A stretch of DNA of 64,000 bases from an uncultured Odoribacter sp. (GTDB taxonomy: Bacteria > Bacteroidota > Bacteroidia > Bacteroidales > Marinifilaceae), in contig CALUKE010000008.1 of assembly GCA_944321165.1 (NCBI GenBank), forward strand, positions 1 to 64,000, in the 5' to 3' direction. The position numbers were made by a program, and so were the translations under genes. Positions 7,059-15,525 of this stretch are shown in pieces. Below the pieces are notes generated by a model. The model was given only the letters and a program-made list of their open reading frames with translations. It did no database searches and was not told the origin of the DNA. The first letter of the stretch is position 1; every line of letters begins with the position of its first letter.

Positions 7059-9041
7059 ATGCGTATCTGGAAATGGCTTAAATTAGGGTTCGACCAGACT
7101 TTTTCGGGGGCCTGGTGGAAGCAGTTGCTCTGGCTTGCCAGTGTGATTGTTTTCTTTTTTTTCGGTATGTATATCATGCGACCGGAAGTGACGGTTTCTC
7201 CGGATGGGGAGGCGGAGCGACTCGGTTTTTGGGGATTGGTGGAATTGTTTATCGATCCGGGCGGTTTTGCCAATCAGCAGGAGGTCTGCCGACCGTATGC
7301 CTTGCTGGTGGTGTTGGCGGGAATGCTGTTGTTGACCGGTATCCTGATCTCTGTGTTTTCCAATATGCTGGAACGTCGGGTGGAACGCTTCCGGCAGGGA
7401 GACAGCCATTATGCTTTTTCGGATCATGTCATGATTCTGGGTATGGACGATATGGTGCCGGCCCTGATTCAGCAGCTGCGGCGGAACGAGCGTTACCGGA
7501 AGTGCGATATCGTCGTCCTGACGGTGGCGGATACGGAGCAGGTGCGGCGGACATTTCATGCGGAGCTGGAACGGAAGGAAGAACGGAAACTGGTTATCTT
7601 GCACGGTCGTCGGGATTCGCGGGAGGATCTGAAGAAAGCCCGTGTTCACCAGGCCCGGGAACTTTTTATATTGGGAGAAACGAATGAATATGACCGGGAT
7701 TCGCTGAACATCGATTGTGTGAAACGCGTGGCGGAAATTTGTGAATGCCGGAAACGCCGGGCGCGGTTGACCTGTCATGTGCTGTTTGAATATCAGGGAA
7801 CTTTTTCGGTTTTTCAGGTGTCGGATCTCAGTCAGCAGATCAAACGGTACATTGAGTTTGTCCCCTTTAATTTTTATGAGATTTGGGCACGACGGGTGCT
7901 TGTCAAGGGATGGGGAGATCCTGTCCGGGAAATCGATTATCTGCCGCTCGACCGGGAGCCGTTGACGGAGGAGTCGGAGAAATATGTCCATCTGGTGATT
8001 GTCGGAATGACCCGCATGGGGATTGCTTTGGCCATAGAGGCGGCTCATATCGCTCATTATCCGAATTTCAAAAGTCGGGGACGGAAGACCCGGATTACTT
8101 TTATCGATCAGCGGGCTAAACAGGAAATGGATTTTTTTACGGGACGCTATCGCCATTTGTTTGAGGTTTCCCGGGTCCGTTTCCGGGATTGTGAACGGGA
8201 GGAACACTCTTCGCTGCAAACACCGCCCACCGATCTGCTCGATCTGGAATGGGAATTTATCCAGGGACGGGCCGAGTCGAAGGAGGTTCAGGCCTTGCTG
8301 GAGGCCTGGAGCCGGGAAAAGGAGCAGTTGCTGACTATTGCCATCTGTTTCAATTTCCCGCATACCAGTCTGGCATTGGGGCTTTATTTGCCCGATGCGG
8401 TGTATGAAAATGAGATTCCGGTGTGGATCCGGCAGGAGACGTCGGATACGATCCTGCAGATTGTGAATGCGTCGCGGAAGTATCAGGCCTTGCGGCCTTT
8501 CGGTATGCTTTGCCGGGGCTATGACTTGACACTGGAGGATTTTCGCTTGCCGCAGTGGGTGAATTATGTATATGATTATTATTATGAGCATTCGGAGAAT
8601 CCGACAGAAGTTCCTTCGGAAGAGATATTGGTGGAAAAATGGAACCGTTTGCCGGTGGTCAAGCAATGGTCGAATATCTATAATGCCTGTTCGATTCCGA
8701 CAAAACTCCGGTCGGTGGGGATCGACCTGCTGCGGGGAGATCCGGTGCGGGAGCTGACTCCCCGGGAAGTCGAACTGCTGGCGGAGGTGGAGCACAACCG
8801 CTGGAATGTGGAGGAGTTGCTGCTGGGTTATCGGGTGGTTACTCCTGAAGAAGAGAAAGAGATTGAGAATGATATCCGGCTGAAAAATCTGTACAAGAAA
8901 CGGAATTTCGCCCATTATGACATCCGTCCGTATGAAGATTTACGGTCGGATGAAAGCGGACGTTGTGTCAAGGCCTATGATATCAGTATCACCGCGGCCA
9001 TTCCCTTTATGTTGAAGAATCTGAAACCGTTGGCGGATTAA
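7059..9041 (+). CDS. CASTOR/POLLUX-like two-helix ion channel protein with TrkA-N-like and C-terminal RyR domains
   Basis: This 660-residue membrane protein has a first helix around residues 22-42 (LLWLASVIVFFFFGMYIM), a re-entrant segment LVELFIDPGGFANQQ resembling the pore region of CASTOR/POLLUX and two-helix K+ channels, and a second helix ALLVVLAGMLLLTGILISVF. Two Rossmann-like regulatory regions follow, starting at VMILGMDDMVPALIQQL and LVIVGMTRMGIALAIEA. The last ~100 residues (VELLAEVEHNRWNVEELLLG and on) match the RyR domain first described in ryanodine receptors, where Trp and acidic residues form a ligand pocket. It probably gates a cation pathway in response to a nucleotide-like ligand. 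The ATG at 7059 is preferred over TTG at 7023, which lies inside a promoter box. It overlaps the convergent tsaB by four bases. Confidence 0.75.
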   Translation: MRIWKWLKLGFDQTFSGAWWKQLLWLASVIVFFFFGMYIMRPEVTVSPDGEAERLGFWGLVELFIDPGGFANQQEVCRPYALLVVLAGMLLLTGILISVFSNMLERRVERFRQGDSHYAFSDHVMILGMDDMVPALIQQLRRNERYRKCDIVVLTVADTEQVRRTFHAELERKEERKLVILHGRRDSREDLKKARVHQARELFILGETNEYDRDSLNIDCVKRVAEICECRKRRARLTCHVLFEYQGTFSVFQVSDLSQQIKRYIEFVPFNFYEIWARRVLVKGWGDPVREIDYLPLDREPLTEESEKYVHLVIVGMTRMGIALAIEAAHIAHYPNFKSRGRKTRITFIDQRAKQEMDFFTGRYRHLFEVSRVRFRDCEREEHSSLQTPPTDLLDLEWEFIQGRAESKEVQALLEAWSREKEQLLTIAICFNFPHTSLALGLYLPDAVYENEIPVWIRQETSDTILQIVNASRKYQALRPFGMLCRGYDLTLEDFRLPQWVNYVYDYYYEHSENPTEVPSEEILVEKWNRLPVVKQWSNIYNACSIPTKLRSVGIDLLRGDPVRELTPREVELLAEVEHNRWNVEELLLGYRVVTPEEEKEIENDIRLKNLYKKRNFAHYDIRPYEDLRSDESGRCVKAYDISITAAIPFMLKNLKPLAD

Positions 9042-9724
9042 AGGACTTTTTTCCGCGGGGTGGTTGCGATGAAATCTTTCAGATAGAAGGGCTCGAAGTA
9101 GGCGACATCGACGAATTGTCGCTGTTGGAACAGCTGTTCGGCGATTCCGGTCAGGTGGCGGGCGGAGGTCTCGACTGCCCGGATGAAGTGGGCGTGAGGA
9201 GAGGTCAGGATGCCCTGCACTTTGTCGCTTCCGTTGCCGAAGAAATAAATCTTGTGCTGTGCCAGCAGGTCGGCAAAGGAATGTTCATCGATAATTTCGG
9301 CCTGGGTGTCGATGATCTGCCGGTTGTCCCGGTCGAAAAATGCAGTGTATACTTCCATGCGGCGGGCATCGATCATCGGGCAATAGAGGGCTTCTTCCTG
9401 TAGGCGTTCGGAAACGGAACGGGCGAGTGCCTGCAGAGTGGGAACCGCAATCAGGGGTTTGCCGGCACCGAAACACAGACCTTTGGCCATGGAGACACCG
9501 ATCCGCAGTCCCGTATAGGAACCGGGGCCCATGCTGATGGCTACGGCATCCAGGGCGTGGACATCGATCCGGGTTTCTTGCAATAGTTCGTCTATGTAGG
9601 TTCCCAACAGGACGGAATGGTTCAATCCTTCATTGTTTTCTTTAAAGGCGATGACTTCGCCGTTTTTTGCCAGGGCGACGGAACAGACCGAGGTGGCGGT
9701 GTCGATGTTTAAGATGAGGCTCAC
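9038..9724 (-). CDS. tsaB: tRNA threonylcarbamoyladenosine biosynthesis protein TsaB
   Basis: The 228-residue protein belongs to the ASKHA-fold TsaB family, the scaffold partner of TsaD in making t6A37 on tRNAs that read ANN codons. It starts MSLILNIDTATSVCSVAL (phosphate-1 motif) and has the hallmark SMGPGSYTGLRIGVSMAKGL around residues 65-84. It ends a minus-strand operon, 21 bases after tsaC, which makes the activated intermediate for the same modification. The 3' end overlaps the convergent RyR-domain gene by four bases, so no terminator fits between them. Confidence 0.96.
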   Translation of the reverse strand: MSLILNIDTATSVCSVALAKNGEVIAFKENNEGLNHSVLLGTYIDELLQETRIDVHALDAVAISMGPGSYTGLRIGVSMAKGLCFGAGKPLIAVPTLQALARSVSERLQEEALYCPMIDARRMEVYTAFFDRDNRQIIDTQAEIIDEHSFADLLAQHKIYFFGNGSDKVQGILTSPHAHFIRAVETSARHLTGIAEQLFQQRQFVDVAYFEPFYLKDFIATTPRKKVL

Positions 9725-9745
9725 GGTATGGATCGGTTTGACAGG

Positions 9746-10318
9746 TTATTTTCGGATGATTTCGATTTCTCCCCTTCGTCCGAGTTTGATGATGGAAGAG
9801 GGGTGGGCCGGTTGACGGTCACGGCGACGGTAGTCGACGATGTAGTCTACGGCCTGTTTGATTTCTTCGCTGATTTCGTCGAAATAACGAGGGGCCGGTT
9901 CTCCGCTGATGTTGGCCGAGGTGGAAACGATCGGTTTGCGGAAGCGGAAAAGCAGAGCCTGAGTGAACTCTTCCCGGGTGATCCGGATACCGATCGTACC
10001 GTCTCCGGCAATCAGGTTGGGAGCCAGTTGTTTGGCCCCCGGGTAGATGATGGTCGTCGGTTTGTCGGAGACTTCGATCAGATCGAGGGCGATTTCCGGA
10101 ACATCGGCATAGGTGGCGATTTTTCCGGCATCGTCCAGCAGCACTAACATGGATTTGTTGTCGGCCCGTTTTTTGATCTCATAGATCCGTTTGACGGCCT
10201 CGGCGTTGGTGGCGTCGCATCCCAGTCCCCAGACGGTATCGGTCGGGTAAAGAATGATCCCTCCGTTTTTCAGCACCTCCTGGGTTTTTCGTATTTCTTC
10301 TTTCAGCTTATCGTTCAT
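9746..10318 (-). CDS. tsaC: L-threonylcarbamoyladenylate synthase (YrdC/Sua5 family)
   Basis: It condenses threonine, bicarbonate and ATP into threonylcarbamoyl-AMP, the donor used by TsaB/TsaD for tRNA t6A. The 190 residues correspond to a single YrdC domain without the extra Sua5 C-terminal domain. Visible motifs are GGIILYPTDTVWGLGCDATN near the N-terminus, the basic IYEIKKRADNKSMLVLL, GTIGIRIT and PIVSTSANISGEP. It lies between ddh (69 bases upstream) and tsaB (21 bases downstream) on the minus strand, so the two t6A genes are expressed together. Confidence 0.95.
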   Translation of the reverse strand: MNDKLKEEIRKTQEVLKNGGIILYPTDTVWGLGCDATNAEAVKRIYEIKKRADNKSMLVLLDDAGKIATYADVPEIALDLIEVSDKPTTIIYPGAKQLAPNLIAGDGTIGIRITREEFTQALLFRFRKPIVSTSANISGEPAPRYFDEISEEIKQAVDYIVDYRRRDRQPAHPSSIIKLGRRGEIEIIRK

Positions 10319-10387
10319 AGGTTCTGATTTCTGTCGGCGAAAATACGAAGTTTTTTCTTACCTTGATCATCTTCCCCCTGTTGTTTT

Positions 10388-11284
10388 TTATACCAGGTGA
10401 CGGATCAGCTCTTCCCGTTCGCCGTAAAGCAGGTCGGCCACCGGGATCTCGATCAGCGTGTAGCAGCCCGGTTGCTGGCGCATGGCGGCCCGGGCGGCGG
10501 ATACCATGATCTGGGCGGTCAGAGCCGGATTGTTGATGCGCATGTTGAATTCGAACCACTGGTTCTGGGTTTTCCCGGAAACGCCTTTGCGGGTGAGGTT
10601 GACTCCGTGTCCCATATCCAATAGACTGTCTACGTTTTCGACCTGCAGCACATGGGTTTCGTCCTGGATGAAATAGGGATCGTTTTTGATTTTCTGGGCG
10701 ACTTCGCTGAAGGAGTAGCCGGCTTCCAGTTCGATGTATACCATCCGGCGGTGGATGCCTGTACCGGTGGGAATGGTCATGGACAAGGCCGCTTTTACGC
10801 CTTCGATGCTTTTGACGGCAACGGTGTGTCCCATACTCATGCCCGGTCCGAAGTTGGTGTAGGTCAGTCCCTTGGGGGCACAGGCTTCCAGCAGGGCCCG
10901 GACGACGGAGTCTGTACCCGGATCCCAGCCGGCCGACATGATGGAAACGGCCTGATGGCGTCGGGCGATCTCTCCCAGGGTGCGGTGCAATTCGACGGTT
11001 TGGGAGTGGATGTCAAAGCTGTCGACGGTGTTGATGCCCATGCTCAGGGCTTCCGTGGCATATGCTTCGACCCGCCGGGTGGGGGTGCACAGCAGGGCTA
11101 CCTGTACGCCCGACAGTTCCCGGAGGTTGCCGACAACCGGATAGTTTTCCAGTGCTTCGGGTATCTGACTGGCGTTGCGCCGGACGATTCCGGCAATTTC
11201 AAAATCGGGGGCTGTCTGGAGAGCCTCTACTACGTATTTTCCGATGTTGCCGTATCCGACGACGGCTGCTCTTATTTTTTCCAT
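10388..11284 (-). CDS. ddh: meso-diaminopimelate D-dehydrogenase
   Basis: This NADP-dependent enzyme converts tetrahydrodipicolinate plus ammonia directly to meso-diaminopimelate, the cross-linking residue of peptidoglycan and lysine precursor. The 298-residue protein has an N-terminal Rossmann motif VVGYGNIGKYVVEAL and the family signatures SAGWDPGTDSVVRAL, NFGPGMSMGHTVAVKSIEGV and TIPTGTGIHRRMVY. It is 42 bases downstream of dapD, whose product uses the same substrate in the competing succinylase route. The in-frame neighbours make it part of the dapD-ddh-tsaC-tsaB transcription unit. Confidence 0.93.
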   Translation of the reverse strand: MEKIRAAVVGYGNIGKYVVEALQTAPDFEIAGIVRRNASQIPEALENYPVVGNLRELSGVQVALLCTPTRRVEAYATEALSMGINTVDSFDIHSQTVELHRTLGEIARRHQAVSIMSAGWDPGTDSVVRALLEACAPKGLTYTNFGPGMSMGHTVAVKSIEGVKAALSMTIPTGTGIHRRMVYIELEAGYSFSEVAQKIKNDPYFIQDETHVLQVENVDSLLDMGHGVNLTRKGVSGKTQNQWFEFNMRINNPALTAQIMVSAARAAMRQQPGCYTLIEIPVADLLYGEREELIRHLV

Positions 11285-11326
11285 ATATGATTGATTTTTA
11301 GAGATTGTACGGTGGAATGCCGGTTT

Positions 11327-12145
11327 CTATACCGGTACGTCGAATTCGCGCAGGGCGCTGTTCAGCGAGGTCTTCAGGTCGGTAGAGGCCTTGCGTTTGC
11401 CGATGATCAGGGCACAGGGCACGTCGTATTCGCCGGCGGGAAACTGTTTTTTACGGGTACCCGGGATCACGACGGAACGGGCCGGTACGTATCCCTGGTA
11501 TTCGACCGGTTCCTGACCGGTGACGTCGATGATTTTAGTAGAAGCAGTGATAACGGTGTTGGCGCCGAGAACCACCTCTCTTTCCAGATGGGCTCCTTCG
11601 ACCACGATGCAGCGGGAACCGATGAAACAGTGGTCTTCGATGATGACCGGGGCGGCCTGTACCGGTTCCAGTACCCCGCCGATGCCGACTCCGCCGCTCA
11701 GGTGTACCTGCTTGCCGATCTGGGCGCACGATCCGACGGTTGCCCAGGTGTCTACCATGGTACCGCTGTCCACGTAAGCCCCGATGTTGATGTATGAGGG
11801 CATCATGACCACACCGGGGGCGACATAGGCGCCATAACGGGCGGCCGCAGGCGGTACCACCCGAACTCCCTGTTCGGCATAGTCCTGTTTCAGTGTAATC
11901 TTGTCGTGATATTCGAACGGACCGGTCGTGATGGTCTCCATCGGCCGGGTCGGAAAGTACAGAATGACTGCTTTTTTTACCCATTCATTGACCTGCCAGC
12001 CCTCGGCTGTCGGTTCGGCGGCCCGCAACAGACCTTTGTCTAAAAGGTCGATGACTTGGTGAATGGCAGATCTGATATCTTCGTTTTTTAATAACTCTCG
12101 GTTCTCCCACGCTTTTTCTATGCTTGTTCGTAAAATATCGTACAT
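11327..12145 (-). CDS. dapD: 2,3,4,5-tetrahydropyridine-2,6-dicarboxylate N-succinyltransferase
   Basis: It transfers succinyl from succinyl-CoA to tetrahydrodipicolinate, the first committed step of the succinylase branch of lysine/diaminopimelate synthesis. The 272-residue protein has an N-terminal helical domain and, from about residue 105, the left-handed beta-helix of hexapeptide repeats: GAYVAPGVVMMPSYINIGAY, then TMVDTWATVGSCAQIG, GGVGIGGVLEP and IEDHCFIGSR. It heads a minus-strand operon, just upstream of ddh. No dapE or succinyl-DAP aminotransferase is in the window. A near-match promoter (TAATTTGC) sits upstream, one base short of consensus, and was not called. Confidence 0.96.
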   Translation of the reverse strand: MYDILRTSIEKAWENRELLKNEDIRSAIHQVIDLLDKGLLRAAEPTAEGWQVNEWVKKAVILYFPTRPMETITTGPFEYHDKITLKQDYAEQGVRVVPPAAARYGAYVAPGVVMMPSYINIGAYVDSGTMVDTWATVGSCAQIGKQVHLSGGVGIGGVLEPVQAAPVIIEDHCFIGSRCIVVEGAHLEREVVLGANTVITASTKIIDVTGQEPVEYQGYVPARSVVIPGTRKKQFPAGEYDVPCALIIGKRKASTDLKTSLNSALREFDVPV

Positions 12146-12276
12146 ATTCGCGGTTTAAAAATTGCTGCGCAAATTACGCAATAATTTTGGTTTACGTCAA
12201 AACTGCCGATGGGATTGTGAACTCTTTAACCGATTTTAAACCCTGTGTATAATATAAAACAATCTAAATAATTCAT

Positions 12277-12284
12277 TACATTTG
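12277..12284 (+). promoter_or_regulatory. -7 promoter box (TACATTTG) for the YfcC-family carrier
   Basis: An exact TAnnTTTG match 23 bases before the ATG at 12308, implying a short leader. No -33 element is obvious. Confidence 0.5.
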
Positions 12285-12307
12285 CCGGAAACCAATCGTG
12301 ATGTGTC

Positions 12308-13903
12308 ATGTTGAAGAAAATACCCCATACCTATACGATTATTTTTTCGATTATTCTGTTGTGTGCCGTTTTATCGTGGATTATTCCGGCCGGAGAATAC
12401 AGTCGGCAGACGGTGGAGATAAATGGAACTGCCCGGACGGTGATTGTCGATCATTCGTTTCATGCGGTGGAGGCCGCACCTCAGACCTGGCAGGTTTTTT
12501 CCGCCCTGTTGCAGGGATTTGAAGAGCAGGCCGGGATCATTGCTTTTTTATTGATTATCGGAGGGGCTTTTCAGATCATGAACAACAGCCGGGCCATCGA
12601 TGTCGGAATTTTTTCTTTTCTCCGTTTTACGCAGGGGTTGGAACGGTATCGCTGGATGAGGCGCATCGGGGTGCACAATGTGGTGATCGCACTGGTGATG
12701 ATTCTTTTCAGTCTCTTCGGGGCCGTGTTCGGTATGAGCGAGGAGACCCTGGCGTTCGTCATTATCATCGTTCCTCTGGCGATTTCGATGGGGTATGATT
12801 CCATTACGGGGCTGTGTATGGTATATGTGGCGGCGCATGTCGGCTTTGCCGGTGCCATCCTCAATCCTTTTACCATCGGTATCGCTCAGGGACTGTCTGA
12901 TCTACCTTTGTTTTCCGGGTTTGAATACCGTCTGTTTTGCTGGGCCTTGCTGACGGCGGTACTGATTGCCTGTGTATTGGCGTATGCTGCCCGGGTCAAG
13001 CGGAATCCCCGGCTTTCTCCCATGTATCAGGCGGACGCCTATTGGAGGAACCGGAGGGCGGAGCAGGTGGAGGAAATTGCCTATCGGGTGCCGGTGGCTT
13101 CCTATGTCGTATACGGGTTGCTGGTCGTGGCGCTGGTGATTTTTTCCGTAGTATATCCGGTGACGACCTTTACGCTGGGGAATGCTTCTGTGGAATGCCA
13201 TGCGGTGCCGGTGGGGACGGTTTTGTTTGCCATTTTCGCCTGGCTGGGACTCCGGAAATCTTTCCATTTTTTCATTCTTTCGATTCTGGCTTTTACGGTG
13301 ATTTTTCTGGTGATCGGAGTGATGGGACACGGCTGGTATCTGCCGGAAATTTCTGCGATTTTTCTGGCCATGGGAATTCTGTCGGGGTATGCGGCCGGAA
13401 AAAATGCCGACGGGATCATTCAGCTGTTTCTGGAAGGGGCGAAAGATATTTTGTCGGCCGCAGTGGTGGTAGGATTGGCCGGTGGCATTATCCAGATCTT
13501 GCAGGACGGACGGATCATCGACCCGATTTTGCATGCCCTGGCTGCCGGCATGCACGAAGCGGGGCGGGTGGCTTCAGTCGGAGCCATGTATGTCATACAG
13601 ACCTTGATCAATATCATTATTCCTTCCGGATCGGCCAAGGCGGCGCTGACCATGCCGATCATGGCCCCTTTCTCGGATGTGATCGGAATTTCCCGGCAGG
13701 CAACGGTGATGGCCTTTCAGTTCGGGGATGGATTTACGAATATGATCACGCCGACTTCCGCCGTGCTGATCGGAGCGCTGGGCATTGCCCGCATTCCGTA
13801 TGAGGTGTGGATCAAATGGTTTTTTAAATTTCTGCTGCTTTTTGTGTTATTGGGATTTTTGCTGTTGATACCTACGGTGACGATGGAATTGCCCGGGTTT
13901 TGA
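12308..13903 (+). CDS. YfcC-family (DcuC/ArcD-like) carboxylate or amino-acid carrier
   Basis: This 531-residue polytopic inner-membrane protein has about a dozen hydrophobic helices. The start KIPHTYTIIFSIILLCAVLS followed by WIIPAGEY is the characteristic opening of the YfcC/C4-dicarboxylate anaerobic carrier family. Further family features are LLIIGGAFQIMNNSRAID, VFGMSEETLAF and, near the C-terminus, IIPSGSAKAALTMPIMAPF, FGDGFTNMITPTSAVLIGAL. Relatives move arginine/ornithine, C4-dicarboxylates or short peptides, so the substrate is open. A different start at 12298 in another frame was dismissed. It is divergent from dapD and convergent with the MFS gene. Confidence 0.88.
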   Translation: MLKKIPHTYTIIFSIILLCAVLSWIIPAGEYSRQTVEINGTARTVIVDHSFHAVEAAPQTWQVFSALLQGFEEQAGIIAFLLIIGGAFQIMNNSRAIDVGIFSFLRFTQGLERYRWMRRIGVHNVVIALVMILFSLFGAVFGMSEETLAFVIIIVPLAISMGYDSITGLCMVYVAAHVGFAGAILNPFTIGIAQGLSDLPLFSGFEYRLFCWALLTAVLIACVLAYAARVKRNPRLSPMYQADAYWRNRRAEQVEEIAYRVPVASYVVYGLLVVALVIFSVVYPVTTFTLGNASVECHAVPVGTVLFAIFAWLGLRKSFHFFILSILAFTVIFLVIGVMGHGWYLPEISAIFLAMGILSGYAAGKNADGIIQLFLEGAKDILSAAVVVGLAGGIIQILQDGRIIDPILHALAAGMHEAGRVASVGAMYVIQTLINIIIPSGSAKAALTMPIMAPFSDVIGISRQATVMAFQFGDGFTNMITPTSAVLIGALGIARIPYEVWIKWFFKFLLLFVLLGFLLLIPTVTMELPGF

Positions 13904-13938
13904 GGCAAACTGAAAAATTGCCGGGTGATGGCTGCGGA

Positions 13939-15366
13939 TCAGGCCCGGCGGTGGAGAGTCCGGTCGTATATCCACAACAGCAGGCTGGCACACAGACCGA
14001 TGCACAGTATGACGATCCAGATGCGGGAGGGATGGTATTGTTCCCACAGCAAACGGGTGAGTTCCCGTCCGGACAGCTGCAATTGTTGAGCGACCCGTTC
14101 GAAGCAGGCGTTGTGGGAGAGATGGTCCGGGAGCGGAATGCCTTTTTCTGCCGCCAGCTGTCTTACCATCAATACTTTGTCTGACAGCTGCTGGTAGACA
14201 ACACCGGAGATGATGCCGGCAAAAACATTGCCTAAAAAGACAGGGATGAAAGAGTAACCCATGTAGAGGGCTTTCTTATCGGCCGGGGCAATTCTGCCGA
14301 TGTATTCCGTGATTTTTGGGGAACCGGCCATTTCACCCAGGGAAAAGATCAGAATGGCGACGATGGTGAACAATACATTCTGGGAAACCAGGGTCAGGGA
14401 CATGCCGATCGAGCAGACGGTGAAGCCGGTGATCATGGCTTTCAGGGGTTTCAACCGCATGACCAGACTGGAAACGATGATCTGAAACAGGATGATGTAC
14501 ATGGCATCCAGGTTGGTGACGAATTCGGCGTCCATGATACCGGGTGCGGGACTGTAATTCCGGCTGATGAAAGGAATGCAGGTGTTGAAGAAATGGTAGA
14601 GGGCGCTGGTGTCTACCCATTGGCTGATGAATACGGGCAGGGTAAAGAACAGCTGGTTGTACATGGTCCAGAAACCGGCCACGATCAGCAAAAAGAGCAT
14701 AAACCTGGCATCCTTCAGAATGCCTGCCATGTTCCGGAAAATCTCCCGAAAGGTGTGGAGCAGGGAATGGGACGGACGTTTGTCTTCGGTGGTTCGGGGT
14801 TCTTTGTAAAATAGCAGCAGGATGAAATTCAGGGCAATGATACCGGCTGAAACGTAAAAAATCAAATGGGATGAATCTTTGAACAGCAGGGTGACCATGG
14901 GACCGAAGAAGGCTCCGATATTGACCATCATATAGAAAATACCGAAACCGATGGAAGCCGTCTGGTCGGTGGTCGTTTTGGCAATGGTGGCGGAAATGAC
15001 CGGCTTGAACAGGGCTGCTCCGATGGCCAGGTATAGATACATGATGAATACTCCGGTGAAGGTGGAAAACAATGGCAGCAGCAGGAAGGCCGAGCAGTAG
15101 ATGATAAAGGCCAGCAGCAGTACTTTCTTGTAGCCGTAGCGGTCGGCGATGGCACCGGTCAGTACCGGCAGGAAGTAAAGAATGCCTGTTCCGACTCCCA
15201 TCAATATGCCTTTCTGGCTCTGGGTAAATTCGAGTCCGCCGGCATCCGAAGAACCGGTGAGGTAATTGGCGAACAGCATAAAAAAACCGTACCAGGCCCA
15301 TCTCTCGAACAATTCGATGGTGTTGGCCACCCAAAAGGTTTGGGGAAATTTTTTGAATAAGCTCAT
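13939..15366 (-). CDS. POT/PTR-like MFS transporter
   Basis: This 475-residue inner-membrane transporter of the major facilitator superfamily has about 12 helices. The N-terminal NTIELFERWAWYGFFMLFAN resembles the ExxERxxYYG signature of proton-coupled oligopeptide (POT/PTR) transporters, and the loop between helices 2 and 3, GAIADRYGYKKVLLL, is the MFS motif A region. A long insert of about 60 residues lies before the last helix (QLAAEKGIPLPDHLSHNACF). Substrates may be peptides or related solutes, but this cannot be settled here. It reads from a TATATTTG box at 15406-15413 and is convergent with the YfcC carrier. Confidence 0.82.
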   Translation of the reverse strand: MSLFKKFPQTFWVANTIELFERWAWYGFFMLFANYLTGSSDAGGLEFTQSQKGILMGVGTGILYFLPVLTGAIADRYGYKKVLLLAFIIYCSAFLLLPLFSTFTGVFIMYLYLAIGAALFKPVISATIAKTTTDQTASIGFGIFYMMVNIGAFFGPMVTLLFKDSSHLIFYVSAGIIALNFILLLFYKEPRTTEDKRPSHSLLHTFREIFRNMAGILKDARFMLFLLIVAGFWTMYNQLFFTLPVFISQWVDTSALYHFFNTCIPFISRNYSPAPGIMDAEFVTNLDAMYIILFQIIVSSLVMRLKPLKAMITGFTVCSIGMSLTLVSQNVLFTIVAILIFSLGEMAGSPKITEYIGRIAPADKKALYMGYSFIPVFLGNVFAGIISGVVYQQLSDKVLMVRQLAAEKGIPLPDHLSHNACFERVAQQLQLSGRELTRLLWEQYHPSRIWIVILCIGLCASLLLWIYDRTLHRRA

Positions 15367-15405
15367 AGGTGTAGTTGTTAGTGTAATTTAGACAATTATG
15401 CGACA

Positions 15406-15413
15406 CAAATATA
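15406..15413 (-). promoter_or_regulatory. -7 promoter box (TATATTTG) for the MFS transporter gene
   Basis: An exact TAnnTTTG element on the minus strand, 39 bases ahead of the start at 15366. Confidence 0.5.
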
Positions 15414-15474
15414 GCCATTTGTTCTAAATACGGAAAAAAGGCACTAAATAATTTTTTTAATCCTTTGAAAGGGT

Positions 15475-15482
15475 TAAATTTG
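15475..15482 (+). promoter_or_regulatory. -7 promoter box (TAAATTTG) for mutA-mutB
   Basis: An exact TAnnTTTG element 43 bases before the mutA ATG. The 160-base divergent gap (15367-15525) shows no cobalamin-riboswitch-like B12 box, although the pathway is B12-dependent. Confidence 0.5.
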
Positions 15483-15525
15483 TTCGTTTTTTCAAACAAA
15501 CAGTTACAGTATAAATATATAAATT

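Noticed and set aside
7083..8915. A 610-codon minus-strand open frame antisense to the RyR-domain gene
   Set aside because: Composition is a mirror of the plus-strand gene, which has clear domains; no start context or motif.
15367..15525. Cobalamin riboswitch upstream of methylmalonyl-CoA mutase
   Set aside because: The gap is about 160 bases and divergent, and no B12-box-like GCC...GCCACTG segment is visible.
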